Source: Zygnema cylindricum
Lineage: Eukaryota > Streptophyta > Zygnematophyceae > Zygnematales > Zygnemataceae
DNA: 15,537 nt
Assembly (NCBI GenBank): GCA_037447655.1
Contig: JBBHKE010003561.1
Span: 51,234-66,770 of the forward strand
Direction of reading: 5' to 3'
Below are positions 7,735 to 14,416 of this stretch, one piece after another (the stretch's first letter is position 1; each line of letters begins with the position of its first letter). A program made the position numbers and the translations under genes. The notes below the pieces were generated by a model. It was not told the DNA's origin and searched no databases. It worked only from the letters and a program-made list of their open reading frames with translations.

Positions 7735-8981
7735 TCAACCTAACAGAGTGTAGAGGATGTCCATGAGGTGATCGTCAAAAGCCGAGAGAGAGGTGATAAA
7801 TGTCGGAGTGAGAGGGGAAGTACGAGTAAGGTAACAAGGGCGGTGGGGAAAACACTTAGTTAACATAGCAAAAGCAACTTGGGGATCGGGGAGGTGAGGA
7901 AGATGGCCCACTTGGGCCAGATCTACGTGTAAAGCATTATGAAGGAATTGGGTCACGAAAGTATCCGAACCAAAGGGGCAATCAAGCACCCGAATGCCAT
8001 CAGAGGGAGAAGGGGTTTGAAAACCAGGAGGGGGAGTAAACGAAAGTGGAATATCGCGAGGAGACCAAATAACACACTTTGACGGCAGGACTGAAAGGTT
8101 GAGTTCGGCTAAATGTTCCTTGAATAAATCATATGCCAACACGACTTGTTCTCTGGGCCCAATAATGTGCGTATCATCTGCGACCGAAGGGAAAAGGCAA
8201 GAAGGGAATGCGGCTGCGGAGGCACGAAGGGCCCAATAATGGGCGAGGGCAAACAAAGGTTCGCCGAGACGGTCGCCTTGGCGAGTGCCAGTAGCAAAGG
8301 AGAGAGGAATGAGATCACCATCAGCCGAGAAGGAAAGGCTGCTTGTCAAAGAATAGAAAGCCCTCACAAAGGGGAATAATTGGACAATCATAGATGGGCC
8401 GCCATAAGCTCTGAAAAAATCCCGTTCCGATCCACCATATTAAAGGCATTGGAAATGTCGACCTGGAGGACTAACCAATCTGGATGTACATCCAACAAAG
8501 CCCGAATCCCGTGGACCACGGCCTCACAACCCCCTCTCGTGGCCACTCCAAACTGATGAGGAGAAAAATAATCATGGAAAGCTGGTTGGAGTTGGAGACA
8601 TATCGCAAGAGCCACCAATCTATATAAAACCTCTCCCACAGTGATAGGGCGGATCCCACCATTAAGTTTGGTGACTGCCACATGGCGGGACCCCGTGAGA
8701 AGATCACAAATCCGAGGGGGAACATCCCCATTAGCAATAAGAGAACATACTCCAAAGAACACATCAAACCCTCGGGCACCCAATTCAGGGGGCAAAACAT
8801 CACAAAATAACTCATACACTGTGCCCGAGGGCCCCTCCACTGAAAGGTGAGGAGAAGAGCTAAGAGCCTTAATGAAAACCTCCCGATCCAAAGTAAAAAT
8901 CTCAGAGAGCTCAAAAGCGTGGATAGAAGGGGGTAAAGGGGAAGGGGCAAGGGGGTGGAGAGCTCGAGGGACCTCAATAGT
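7735..8981 (-). pseudogene. Retroelement reverse transcriptase domain (broken by frameshift and stop)
   Basis: The reverse transcriptase would copy element RNA into the target site. Reading right to left, SVEGPSGTVYELF (near 8830) is the fingers entry and GGIRPITVGEVLYRLV (near 8640) is the RPI motif. VLQVDISNAFNMVDR (about 8424-8470) is motif A with its catalytic Asp, and GTRQGDRLGEPLFAL (about 8250-8290) is motif B. SVADDTHIIG (about 8155-8185) is motif C with the catalytic Asp pair, here ADD rather than YADD, and LNLSVLPSKCVIW is motif D-like. A single-step frameshift lies at 8388-8391, between motifs A and B. The second block ends in TGA at 7735-7737, with a further frameshift near 7667-7680. 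All catalytic aspartates survive, but the frame is broken, so this copy is inactive. Confidence 0.9.
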
Positions 8982-8986
8982 GGAAG
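8982..8986. repeat. Target-site duplication, left copy (GGAAG)
   Basis: GGAAG immediately precedes the TGCAATTC start of the solo LTR and is repeated exactly at 10043-10047. Five base pairs is the usual duplication length for LTR retrotransposon integrases. Confidence 0.88.
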
Positions 8987-9201
8987 TGCAATTCTGTGTC
9001 CCCCATTAGATCATTGAATTCAGGAAGCCTCTACATAGCTTTTGGCTAGCCCTCTTTCAAACTGGATCTCTGCTACCCAAGCAGGTAAATAGACAATCTG
9101 ACTGCACCCCTGTGCAGTCTGGACTCCCCTGAGTCCACAGAAAAAAGAATCACTGAAAATGCCCAACCAGGCAATTAATTATCAAGTGGCAAAGATGCCA
9201 A

Positions 9202-9209
9202 TATTTATA
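9202..9209 (-). promoter_or_regulatory. Candidate TATA box of the LTR
   Basis: TATAAATA on the minus strand, within GTATAAATATTGGC, lies about 840 bp into the LTR if that orientation is right. A competing plus-strand TATAAA is at 9255-9260, so this is only moderately supported. Confidence 0.45.
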
Positions 9210-9327
9210 CAAGCTTGTTGGGAGAGAGGCAGCTACCTCCACAATCCTCTAAGTTATAAACCCCTCTCTCAACCCCTATCTACTGATGTACAAACCAATC
9301 AGAAGACTGTTCAGTACAGAATGGTAC

Positions 9328-9360
9328 TACGGCTGATGTACTTTCTGTACGGCTGGTGTA
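9328..9360. repeat. Short direct repeat, TACGGCTGRTGTA, 20 bp apart
   Basis: TACGGCTGATGTA (9328-9340) recurs as TACGGCTGGTGTA (9348-9360). Paired short repeats in an LTR can be transcription-factor sites in U3 or R. No factor is assigned. Confidence 0.5.
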
Positions 9361-9560
9361 CGACAAGGCCATGGAGGGGATGTTTGTCTCCTTCGGACTT
9401 CTCCTTATACTCCGCGGGATTCCCGCTTCCCAATGATATCTTGCCACGTGTCGATAAGTCATGTAACATCTGAAAACCGCCAAGACGGCCATTCCGGCAT
9501 CCCGACGATGATGCGGGCCGTCGGATCCAAACCGGCTTTTCATGTTCGCCGTCGAAAATA

Positions 9561-9581
9561 ACAAATGTCCTGTACATTTGT
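9561..9581. repeat. Perfect 8-bp stem, 5-nt loop hairpin in the LTR
   Basis: ACAAATGT at 9561-9568 and ACATTTGT at 9574-9581 are exact reverse complements around CCTGT. Confidence 0.7.
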
Positions 9582-9722
9582 TTCGTGCGTACTAAAAACC
9601 TAACTAGTTCCTATGTCCTTAATTTGGTATTCTGTTAATCGGATTAATGATGTAGCTAATGTTTAAATGGCTATCAAACCCTATGTATTCTAAAGGACTA
9701 CTATGACACACTGGTAAGAGCT

Positions 9723-9902
9723 GACGGCTATGCCTCGCTGTGCCGTCGGAGGCTCGAGTCCTGCGGGACTCAACCTTTTTGTTGAGAGTGACTTAGATCA
9801 CTCTTTAGTCCTGCATATGGAGCTGAGGCATCCATGGCTCCACCGCCCTCTCTCTCCTTTAGTGACTACAACAAGTATGGGGGCTAGAGAGAGAAGGTGG
9901 AG
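9723..9902. other. Array of consecutive hairpins inside the LTR
   Basis: Five successive perfect or near-perfect stems pack into 180 bp. GACGGC/GCCGTC spans 9723-9747 with a 13-nt loop. GAGTCC/GGACTC spans 9756-9771 with a 4-nt loop. AGAGTGA/TCACTCT spans 9785-9804 with a 6-nt loop. TGGAGC/GCTCCA spans 9818-9842 with a 13-nt loop. A long CTCCACC + CTCTCTCT / AGAGAGAG + GGTGGAG stem spans 9838-9902. The last two share a few bases and are alternatives at their border. It may form folded RNA or cruciform-prone DNA. Confidence 0.7.
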
Positions 9903-9914
9903 GTAGACTGCCTG

Positions 9915-10029
9915 TGCTTTCTTTTAGCTATTTTTGCTAATTTAGACCTAGAAAATACCTCCCCTTAATCTTTGCTTTCTTTTAGCTATTTTTGCTAATT
10001 TAGACCTAGAAAATACCTCCCCTTAATCT
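9915..10029. repeat. 58-bp tandem duplication in the LTR
   Basis: 9915-9972 (starting TGCTTTCTTTTAGC, ending CCCCTTAATCT) is repeated without change at 9973-10029 except at the final base. On the minus strand each copy contains AAGGGGAGGTATTTTC. The exact identity implies a recent duplication. Confidence 0.95.
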
Positions 10030-10042
10030 ATTGATTTCAACA

Positions 10043-10047
10043 GGAAG
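10043..10047. repeat. Target-site duplication, right copy (GGAAG)
   Basis: This exact partner of 8982-8986 directly follows the CAACA end of the solo LTR. Confidence 0.88.
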
Positions 10048-10732
10048 AAGATCCGGGGGCAGGGGTGAATGGTTGTAGGGCCTGAACTGCTTGAAAAAGC
10101 TCACCAACACGGCCTAAGTGAATTGCTCGATGATAAGAGGCCAGGACATCCAATGGCCTAGGTGGCCGACGTGGTATGAAAGAGGTGCTAGATACCCGAT
10201 CCTCATGCTCGGCGTGGAGGGCCTTCCAATCACCACGAAGGAATCGGCGACAACAGGCCATAGTTTCTCTAGCCCCACTGCCCCCTCCACGACCTGGAAG
10301 AACTAGCACCCAGACAGAGAACAAAAAAAGAAGGTGCCAAGGAGCAATGTTCGCCGGGTTTTAAGAAACGTGGGATAAGGGGAGGTGGAGGGCATCTTGT
10401 ACTATTGTCCTGACGGCCATAGGTATGCGGGTGTACAATCGCGGGCGAGGAGCTCCCAGATCGTAAGCCCCCAAAACATCTAACTCAAGAACGAAATTCC
10501 AATCCCCATCTGTGGGGCCGGAGTGGAGTGTGATCGACGACGATTGAGGAGAGGTGATAGACAAAGGACCACCCAGGGTTAAACAATGTCGTCAACTCCG
10601 TGTGTGAAGGGAAATACTGGCCCCTGGGGCAAAAAGGTTGTGACACCCAGGACATTCCAAACGCCTAGAAGATTTATGAGGTTTGGGTGGAGGTGGGGCA
10701 GGGAGAAGGGAATAAGAAGGGCTTCCGGACAT
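10043..10732 (-). pseudogene. Retroelement N-terminal part with zinc finger (two in-frame stops)
   Basis: Minus-strand frame starting at ATG (10730-10732), MSGSPSYSLLPAPPPPKPHK. A CPGCHNLFAPGASISLHTRS finger follows (CX2C, 12 residues, His), cut by TGA at 10592-10594 where the last ligands would come. The same frame continues through LELDVLGAYDLGAPRPRLYT to a second stop, TAA at 10361-10363. It then gives PWHLLFLF, CCRRFLRGDWKALHAEH and HRAIHLGRVGELFQAVQAL, ending PAPGSSS at the LTR insertion. All three pieces share one frame, so only nonsense changes and the insertion break it. In R2-like elements an N-terminal finger binds DNA or RNA; here the role is inferred. Confidence 0.75.
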
Positions 10733-10875
10733 GGTCAATAAGTCAGGGAAGCCATGGGAATTGGGAGGGTGAGAGGGAGTGAAAGCGTGGGAGAGGAAAA
10801 GGAACCATGTGGGATTGATGGGGAAAATTGTTGTGGGTCAGAATATAACATAAAGTTGAATGTTGGAAAAGAAGT

Positions 10876-10996
10876 GGGGGGGGGGGGGGGAGGGGGGGGA
10901 GAAGGGGGAGGGGGGGGGGAGAGAGTGAAAGAGAGGGTTTAAGTATTGGTTTTGGGTGTGTAAGGGGTATAAAGGAGGGGGGGGGGGGGGGGGGGG
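10876..10996. repeat. G-run low-complexity DNA
   Basis: There are G runs at 10876-10890, 10892-10899 and 10911-10919, and a 20-base run at 10977-10996, joined by A/G-rich sequence. It lies just upstream of the retroelement's first ATG on the opposite strand, so the element RNA would be C-rich there. It has strong potential for G-quadruplexes on the + strand. Confidence 0.85.
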
Positions 10997-11024
10997 TTAG
11001 GGGGAGAGGGTAAAGAAATATATG

Positions 11025-11067
11025 TTTTTTTTTTTTTTTCAGGTGATTGTATATGTGTGTGTGTGTA
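11025..11067. repeat. Poly-T run and short TG microsatellite
   Basis: T(15) at 11025-11039 is followed by CAGGTGATTG and a (TG)n tract at about 11054-11066. Confidence 0.8.
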
Positions 11068-11206
11068 TGATTTTTGGAACTCGTTATATGGGGGGATGGG
11101 GAATCAAGCGTTTCATGGGGAGGGCAGGGGAGCTAGTGATGACCTAGGGGGGTCACACCTGTGGTTTCGCCAATGTGCGTGCTGTTGGCAGCGGCCGCAG
11201 GCCCGA

Positions 11207-11570
11207 TCCGGAGGTACATAGTTACGGGGAAGAGGTGCTGTCGCGTAGTGCAACAGGAAAAGACGAAAAAAGGAGATTTGGAGGTACATAGTTAAGGGGA
11301 AGAGGTGCTGTCGCGTAGTGCACCAGGAAAAGACGGAAAAAAGGAGACCCGGAGGTACATATTTACGGGGAAGAGGTGCTGTCGCGTAGTGCAGCAGGAA
11401 AAGACGAAAAAAAGGAGATCTGGAGGTACATAGTTACGGGGAAGAGGTGCTGTCGCGTAGTGCACCAGGAAAAGACGGAAAAAAGGAGACGCGGAGGTAC
11501 ATAGTTACGGGGAAGAGGTGCTCTCGCGTAGTGGAGCAGGAAACGACGAAAAAAAGGAGATCCGGAAGTA
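11207..11570. repeat. 70-71-bp minisatellite, five copies plus a broken sixth
   Basis: Units start GAGGTACATA at 11211, 11281, 11352, 11423 and 11494, with a decayed start (GAAGTA) at 11565. The shared core is GGGGAAGAGGTGCT-TCGCGTAGTG. Units 1, 3 and 5 carry GACGAAAA and end GGAGAT. Units 2 and 4 carry CACCAGG and GACGGAAAA and end GGAGAC, so the array is built of about 142-bp dimers. No protein reading is supported. Confidence 0.95.
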
Positions 11571-11615
11571 AAAAAAAAAATTTTTTTTTTTTTTCTTGTT
11601 TTTTTTTTTTTTTTT
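11570..11615. repeat. Abutting poly-A and poly-T runs
   Basis: A(11) at 11570-11580 is followed directly by T(14), C, and more T to 11615. It truncates the minisatellite's sixth unit. It may be a retroposon tail junction or simple-sequence expansion. Confidence 0.85.
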
Positions 11616-12560
11616 AATTTTGTGGTAGACAAACTGCTATATATAACATGTAAGCAGTGGCGAGCTAGATGATACGGGCTCCGAACCTTCGCCATACCTT
11701 CTCATTGGTATTTCGATCTGACGAAAGAACAGCGAAAGAGTCACTATTTCTACCAACGTGAAGCAGTAGCACCCGCAACATCCAAAACGGCGGACGAGGA
11801 GTAGTCGTGACGCAATGGTCCAGCGAATGCTACGTCCGAAAGCTAGTTAGATACCTGTGTTCGTCTTCTTCGCGTACAAGTAAAGGACTGCAACAAGATA
11901 TGTATGATTCTTTCTCTCTCCCTCCCTCTCCCTCTCTTCCTCCTATTTAAATTACTCGGGTGTGACCGTGTAGTTGATTGCACAGGTTACGAAATTCCAA
12001 CTGTTTATCAAACTTTATTTTTTCATTGCACAAACATAATGATGCCACAGCTCCTCACATTCATCCATCCACACTAAATTGGAAACTTTAGACTGGGACC
12101 GAGTAATATAATTTAAAGGGTTTATACATCCCATAAGAGAAACATTTGTGTGGACAAACTAGGGTTATACTAGTATTCATAACCACAAGACGATTTGCTA
12201 TTGTGGACCCTATCTCCGTACGTTTCTGTCTGAATATCGCTAGTGTATTTCGTAGCTTATGGTACCTCGATACGATACGCATTACAGCGATTCTGGCCGA
12301 TATGGCAGTAGCCAGCGGCCGGGAAGCTATGGGCAGTTATGTGCAGAAGTTACAGTGCGGAGCCAGCAAACTGGAGTGTATACGAATCAGCGCACGAAAT
12401 CCAGTATGGGAAATGTCGAAATGGTTCGAAAAAATTGCACTTAATTTTCGTAGTGTCTTCTTCATAGCTTTACGATACATACCGTACGCTGCAAATCTAT
12501 CCACGCTATTTACGAGAGCAGAGGTACATATCATAGTTCAAAAGTAGGTGACCGTACGCC
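11616..12560. other. Non-coding or unassigned DNA
   Basis: No convincing gene. It contains a CT-rich tract at about 11908-11942. Around 12146-12547 the GC content rises and three overlapping frames stay open, but none starts at ATG for its full length and none is recognised. A 61-codon ATG frame at 12259-12444 has a Tyr/Ser/Gly/Gln-rich start (SDSGRYGSSQRPGSYGQ). It could be a relic exon. Confidence 0.4.
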
Positions 12561-12619
12561 CATACAATATGCCTATTGTATGCAAAACATACAATATGGC
12601 CTTAAGACCCATATTGTAT
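12561..12619. repeat. Two adjacent perfect hairpins built from CATACAATA
   Basis: The first is CATACAATA (12561-12569), loop TGCC, TATTGTATG (12574-12582). The second is ATACAATATGG (12589-12599), a 9-nt loop, CCATATTGTAT (12609-12619). The same word thus appears four times, alternating in orientation. Confidence 0.85.
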
Positions 12620-12756
12620 TGGCCGCAAAATGAAATCAAATAGTACCAGGGTTGAGTTGCACATGGATCGATAGAGAATTAAACGTCATGTCTAAATTTG
12701 AAAAAAATATCGGACAAAAAACTTTTTCTGTGAGTTTTGAGTGACTTTTTATTTAA

Positions 12757-12940
12757 ACCGTCAGATTTGGATGATCTGACGGTCGTTGATGAAAGTAACG
12801 ATATAAGAAGATCACATGAAAAGCCCATAACACAACTTACGATAGGACTATCGTCAGATTCGGACGATCGAACGGTCGCTGATGAAAGTAGCGATCTAAG
12901 AAGATCACATGGAAAGCCCGTAACACAACTTACGCTAAAG
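12757..12940. repeat. 93-bp direct duplication with internal palindrome
   Basis: Copy 1 from 12759 and copy 2 from 12852 both start CGTCAGATT-GG and run to ACACAACTTACG, with about ten differences over some 87 aligned bases. Copy 1 opens with a perfect 10-bp stem, ACCGTCAGAT (12757-12766) and ATCTGACGGT (12774-12783), that is broken in copy 2. The 10-mer ACCGTCAGAT recurs at 13171-13180. An ATG-less frame stays open through both copies but is not supported as a gene. Confidence 0.85.
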
Positions 12941-13040
12941 GCGGCCTACAAAAGGCCTACTAAAAAACGCCTACTTTTGAACTATGGTACATATTTTGAT
13001 TCTTTTTCTCGTCGATCAGCAAACCCGGTAAAATATTAAA

Positions 13041-13435
13041 ATACACCTTGTCTCGCTATTAGCGTTGATAATTTTTTCGCCAATTAAAACATTTTTTCTC
13101 CTTACACACTTGTTCGATTTTCAATATAAGACCGCAAATTGAAAGCTGAGAATCTTACCTTTCAACCGCAACCGTCAGATCCATAATCCGACTTGTGTGT
13201 ACGGAAAAAATATGTTTTAAGTGGCAAAAGAAACATTAACACTAGTAGCGATTCACAGTGTAGTTTCACGTGCTCGCATGTGTGATTCTTGCATTCGATT
13301 CGCCAACCGACAAAGCATGTTTGGCAAACCCTAAAAGACTTGTTACCAGCATTGACCGAAATGAGTGTTTGGATTTGAATTGTAGTAGCTTGTAGTATTG
13401 CAGAGGATACTACCAAAAATTGTTTTTTGTTATTG
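13041..13435. other. AT-rich non-coding DNA upstream of the orphan ORF
   Basis: No recognisable gene. The minus-strand open frame at 13162-13416 is unrecognised. The right edge ends in a good donor-like GGTAAGTAA (from 13435), so part of this may be the 5' leader of the 13988 ORF. Motif evidence only. Confidence 0.35.
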
Positions 13436-13881
13436 GTAAGTAACTTCGTTGTAAGTTTCTTGCAGACAGTTTATTGGAGAGGTTTTCACTGTAAACATTA
13501 GTTAGTGATTGCAAAAATGTTAGAAAGATTATCGATTTTGATCGTATTTGAAATAGTCAATTTAACAAATATGGTGAAAGATTAGATTGCATGGACTTGC
13601 ATGGAGGAATATATGGAGATGTGAAAATTTATTATACAACACCGCATAACTTAACGTAATATAACAACATAACATAACATAGCATAACAAAATATAATGT
13701 TTATTATGTTGTTCAGTAACATAGGAAATTGTTATGTTAAAGGTTTTGAATTTACACATGTATCCAACTAGTTTTTGAATTTGCGGTTTTGCTACACCTA
13801 ATTTTTTTGGCAACAAAATTGTAAACATAACTGATTTTGACATTTCTTTTTCCTCTTTTGTGTTCTTTTCCGTTCCTGCAG
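13436..13881 (+). other. Possible 5'-leader intron of the orphan ORF
   Basis: GTAAGTAAC at 13436 and TTTTCCGTTCCTGCAG ending at 13881 make a plausible GT-AG pair of 446 bp. An exon of about 106 nt would then lead to the ATG at 13988. The frames after 13881 meet stops before that ATG, so the exon would be untranslated. It could equally be plain intergenic DNA. Confidence 0.3.
13640..13740. repeat. Degenerate (ATAAC)n tract
   Basis: Repeated ATAAC and CATAAC words run from about 13644 to 13690, followed by inverted TTATGTT and GTTATGTT words to 13738. It is AT-rich simple-sequence DNA able to form weak hairpins. Confidence 0.65.
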
Positions 13882-13987
13882 CTATTGTTTTATTGTATTC
13901 AGAAAAGAAATACTCCGGAGAAAACATCAGACGAAAAAATTAAGGAGTAAGAGCAATACCAAAGGTGGGAACATAATAAAAGCATCC

Positions 13988-14416
13988 ATGGCTACCGATT
14001 CTCTTGCAGCCAGTATGGGACCGATACGATGTAGTGGATACGGCCTTCTGCCAGATGAATCTGGTCTTGTTGTTGATAAAGATTCAGTTCATCCGGTTCC
14101 TCCCGCCTGCTACTGTAGCGAAACAGTCAAGCCTGTTTCCATGCAGGAGACTGACCAGTTCGACCAGAAAAAAGAAAGAAGAGACCAAAAGAAAGATGAG
14201 GTAGATTCTGGAAGTGAACTGTGTGCGGAGGAATCTCAGGGATGCAAAAAGGATGTGACTGAGGCTATTCTCAACTGTGAGCCTTGTTCAGGAATTGAGG
14301 AAGATTTTGCAGAGAATAATCCTGCAATGGGATATGGATTCGAGGATTACACTGATGTTGTTGATCCGTGTGATTGCGAGAGGGAACTTCCTTCTTGTTG
14401 TACATCCAATAATTGA
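13988..14416 (+). CDS. Hypothetical Cys-rich acidic protein, 142 aa
   Basis: I do not recognise this protein. The ATG sits in AGCATCCATGGC, a good eukaryotic start context, and the frame runs to TGA at 14414-14416. Features: a short N-terminus MATDSLAASMGPIRC; PPACYCSE near residue 39; a charged DQKKERRDQKKDE stretch near residues 59-71; then Cys-containing acidic sequence with CEPCSG, DVVDPCDCERELPSCC and a C-terminal TSNN. It has at least ten cysteines, several as CxC, CxxC or CC pairs, but no spacing that matches a named zinc or metallothionein family. There is no clear signal peptide or membrane segment. Several AATAAA signals follow within 180 bp. It may be a single-exon gene or the last exon of a longer one; a chance ORF is less likely at this length and composition. 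Confidence 0.5.
   Translation: MATDSLAASMGPIRCSGYGLLPDESGLVVDKDSVHPVPPACYCSETVKPVSMQETDQFDQKKERRDQKKDEVDSGSELCAEESQGCKKDVTEAILNCEPCSGIEEDFAENNPAMGYGFEDYTDVVDPCDCERELPSCCTSNN

Larger units (their letters stand above)
8987..10042 (-). mobile_element. Solo LTR of an LTR retrotransposon, 1,056 bp
   Basis: The segment starts TGCAATTC and ends TTTCAACA on the + strand, so it has TG...CA termini, and a perfect 5-bp duplication flanks it. No long coding region, internal LTR copy, primer-binding site or polypurine-flanked internal region is present, so it is a solo LTR and not a full element. It sits inside the older retroelement and separates its N-terminal part from its RT. The minus orientation is preferred. 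There it begins TGTTGAAATC, as many plant LTRs begin TGTTG, and a TATAAATA box (9202-9209) leaves about 215 bp for R and U5. Within it are a 58-bp tandem duplication and a run of strong hairpins. Confidence 0.87.
6358..10740 (-). mobile_element. Decayed non-LTR retrotransposon with R2-like layout, interrupted by a solo LTR
   Basis: One minus-strand element reads 10732 to 6600. Its order is an N-terminal CX2C...H finger, a linker, a reverse transcriptase with recognisable motifs, then a Cys/His cluster and a PD-(D/E)XK-like C-terminal domain. No integrase, RNase H, protease or apurinic endonuclease domain was seen. The order (finger, RT, Cys/His, restriction-like endonuclease) is that of R2-type LINEs. 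Without the 1,061 bp of inserted LTR and duplication it is about 3.3 kb. The 3' end is placed near 6358 because a small hairpin (6369-6382) and the end of T-rich sequence lie there. There is no long poly(A) tail and no flanking target duplication was found. The 5' end is uncertain and may extend through the C-rich strand opposite 10740-11000. Similar RT proteins are, from memory and unverified, common in bryophyte and algal gene predictions. Confidence 0.8.

Noticed and set aside
9700-9780. Possible tRNA gene in the LTR
   Set aside because: D-arm-like and B-box-like words are present, but the anticodon loop would be 15 nt, no variable loop remains and the acceptor strands do not pair. It is kept only as a structural finding.
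8987-10042. Non-autonomous two-LTR element (TRIM) or DNA transposon
   Set aside because: No internal direct repeat of the termini and no long terminal inverted repeat. The TG...CA ends with a 5-bp duplication fit a solo LTR best.
11207-11570. CRISPR-like array
   Set aside because: The units are tandem with no unique spacers, and the context is eukaryotic.
11363-11695. Minus-strand 110-aa frame over the minisatellite
   Set aside because: It is periodic only because the DNA is repeated. The 70-71-bp period does not keep one frame and there is no recognisable protein.
13562-13927. Minus-strand 121-aa frame
   Set aside because: It lies over the ATAAC simple repeat, giving Tyr/Leu/Cys-rich filler with no domain.
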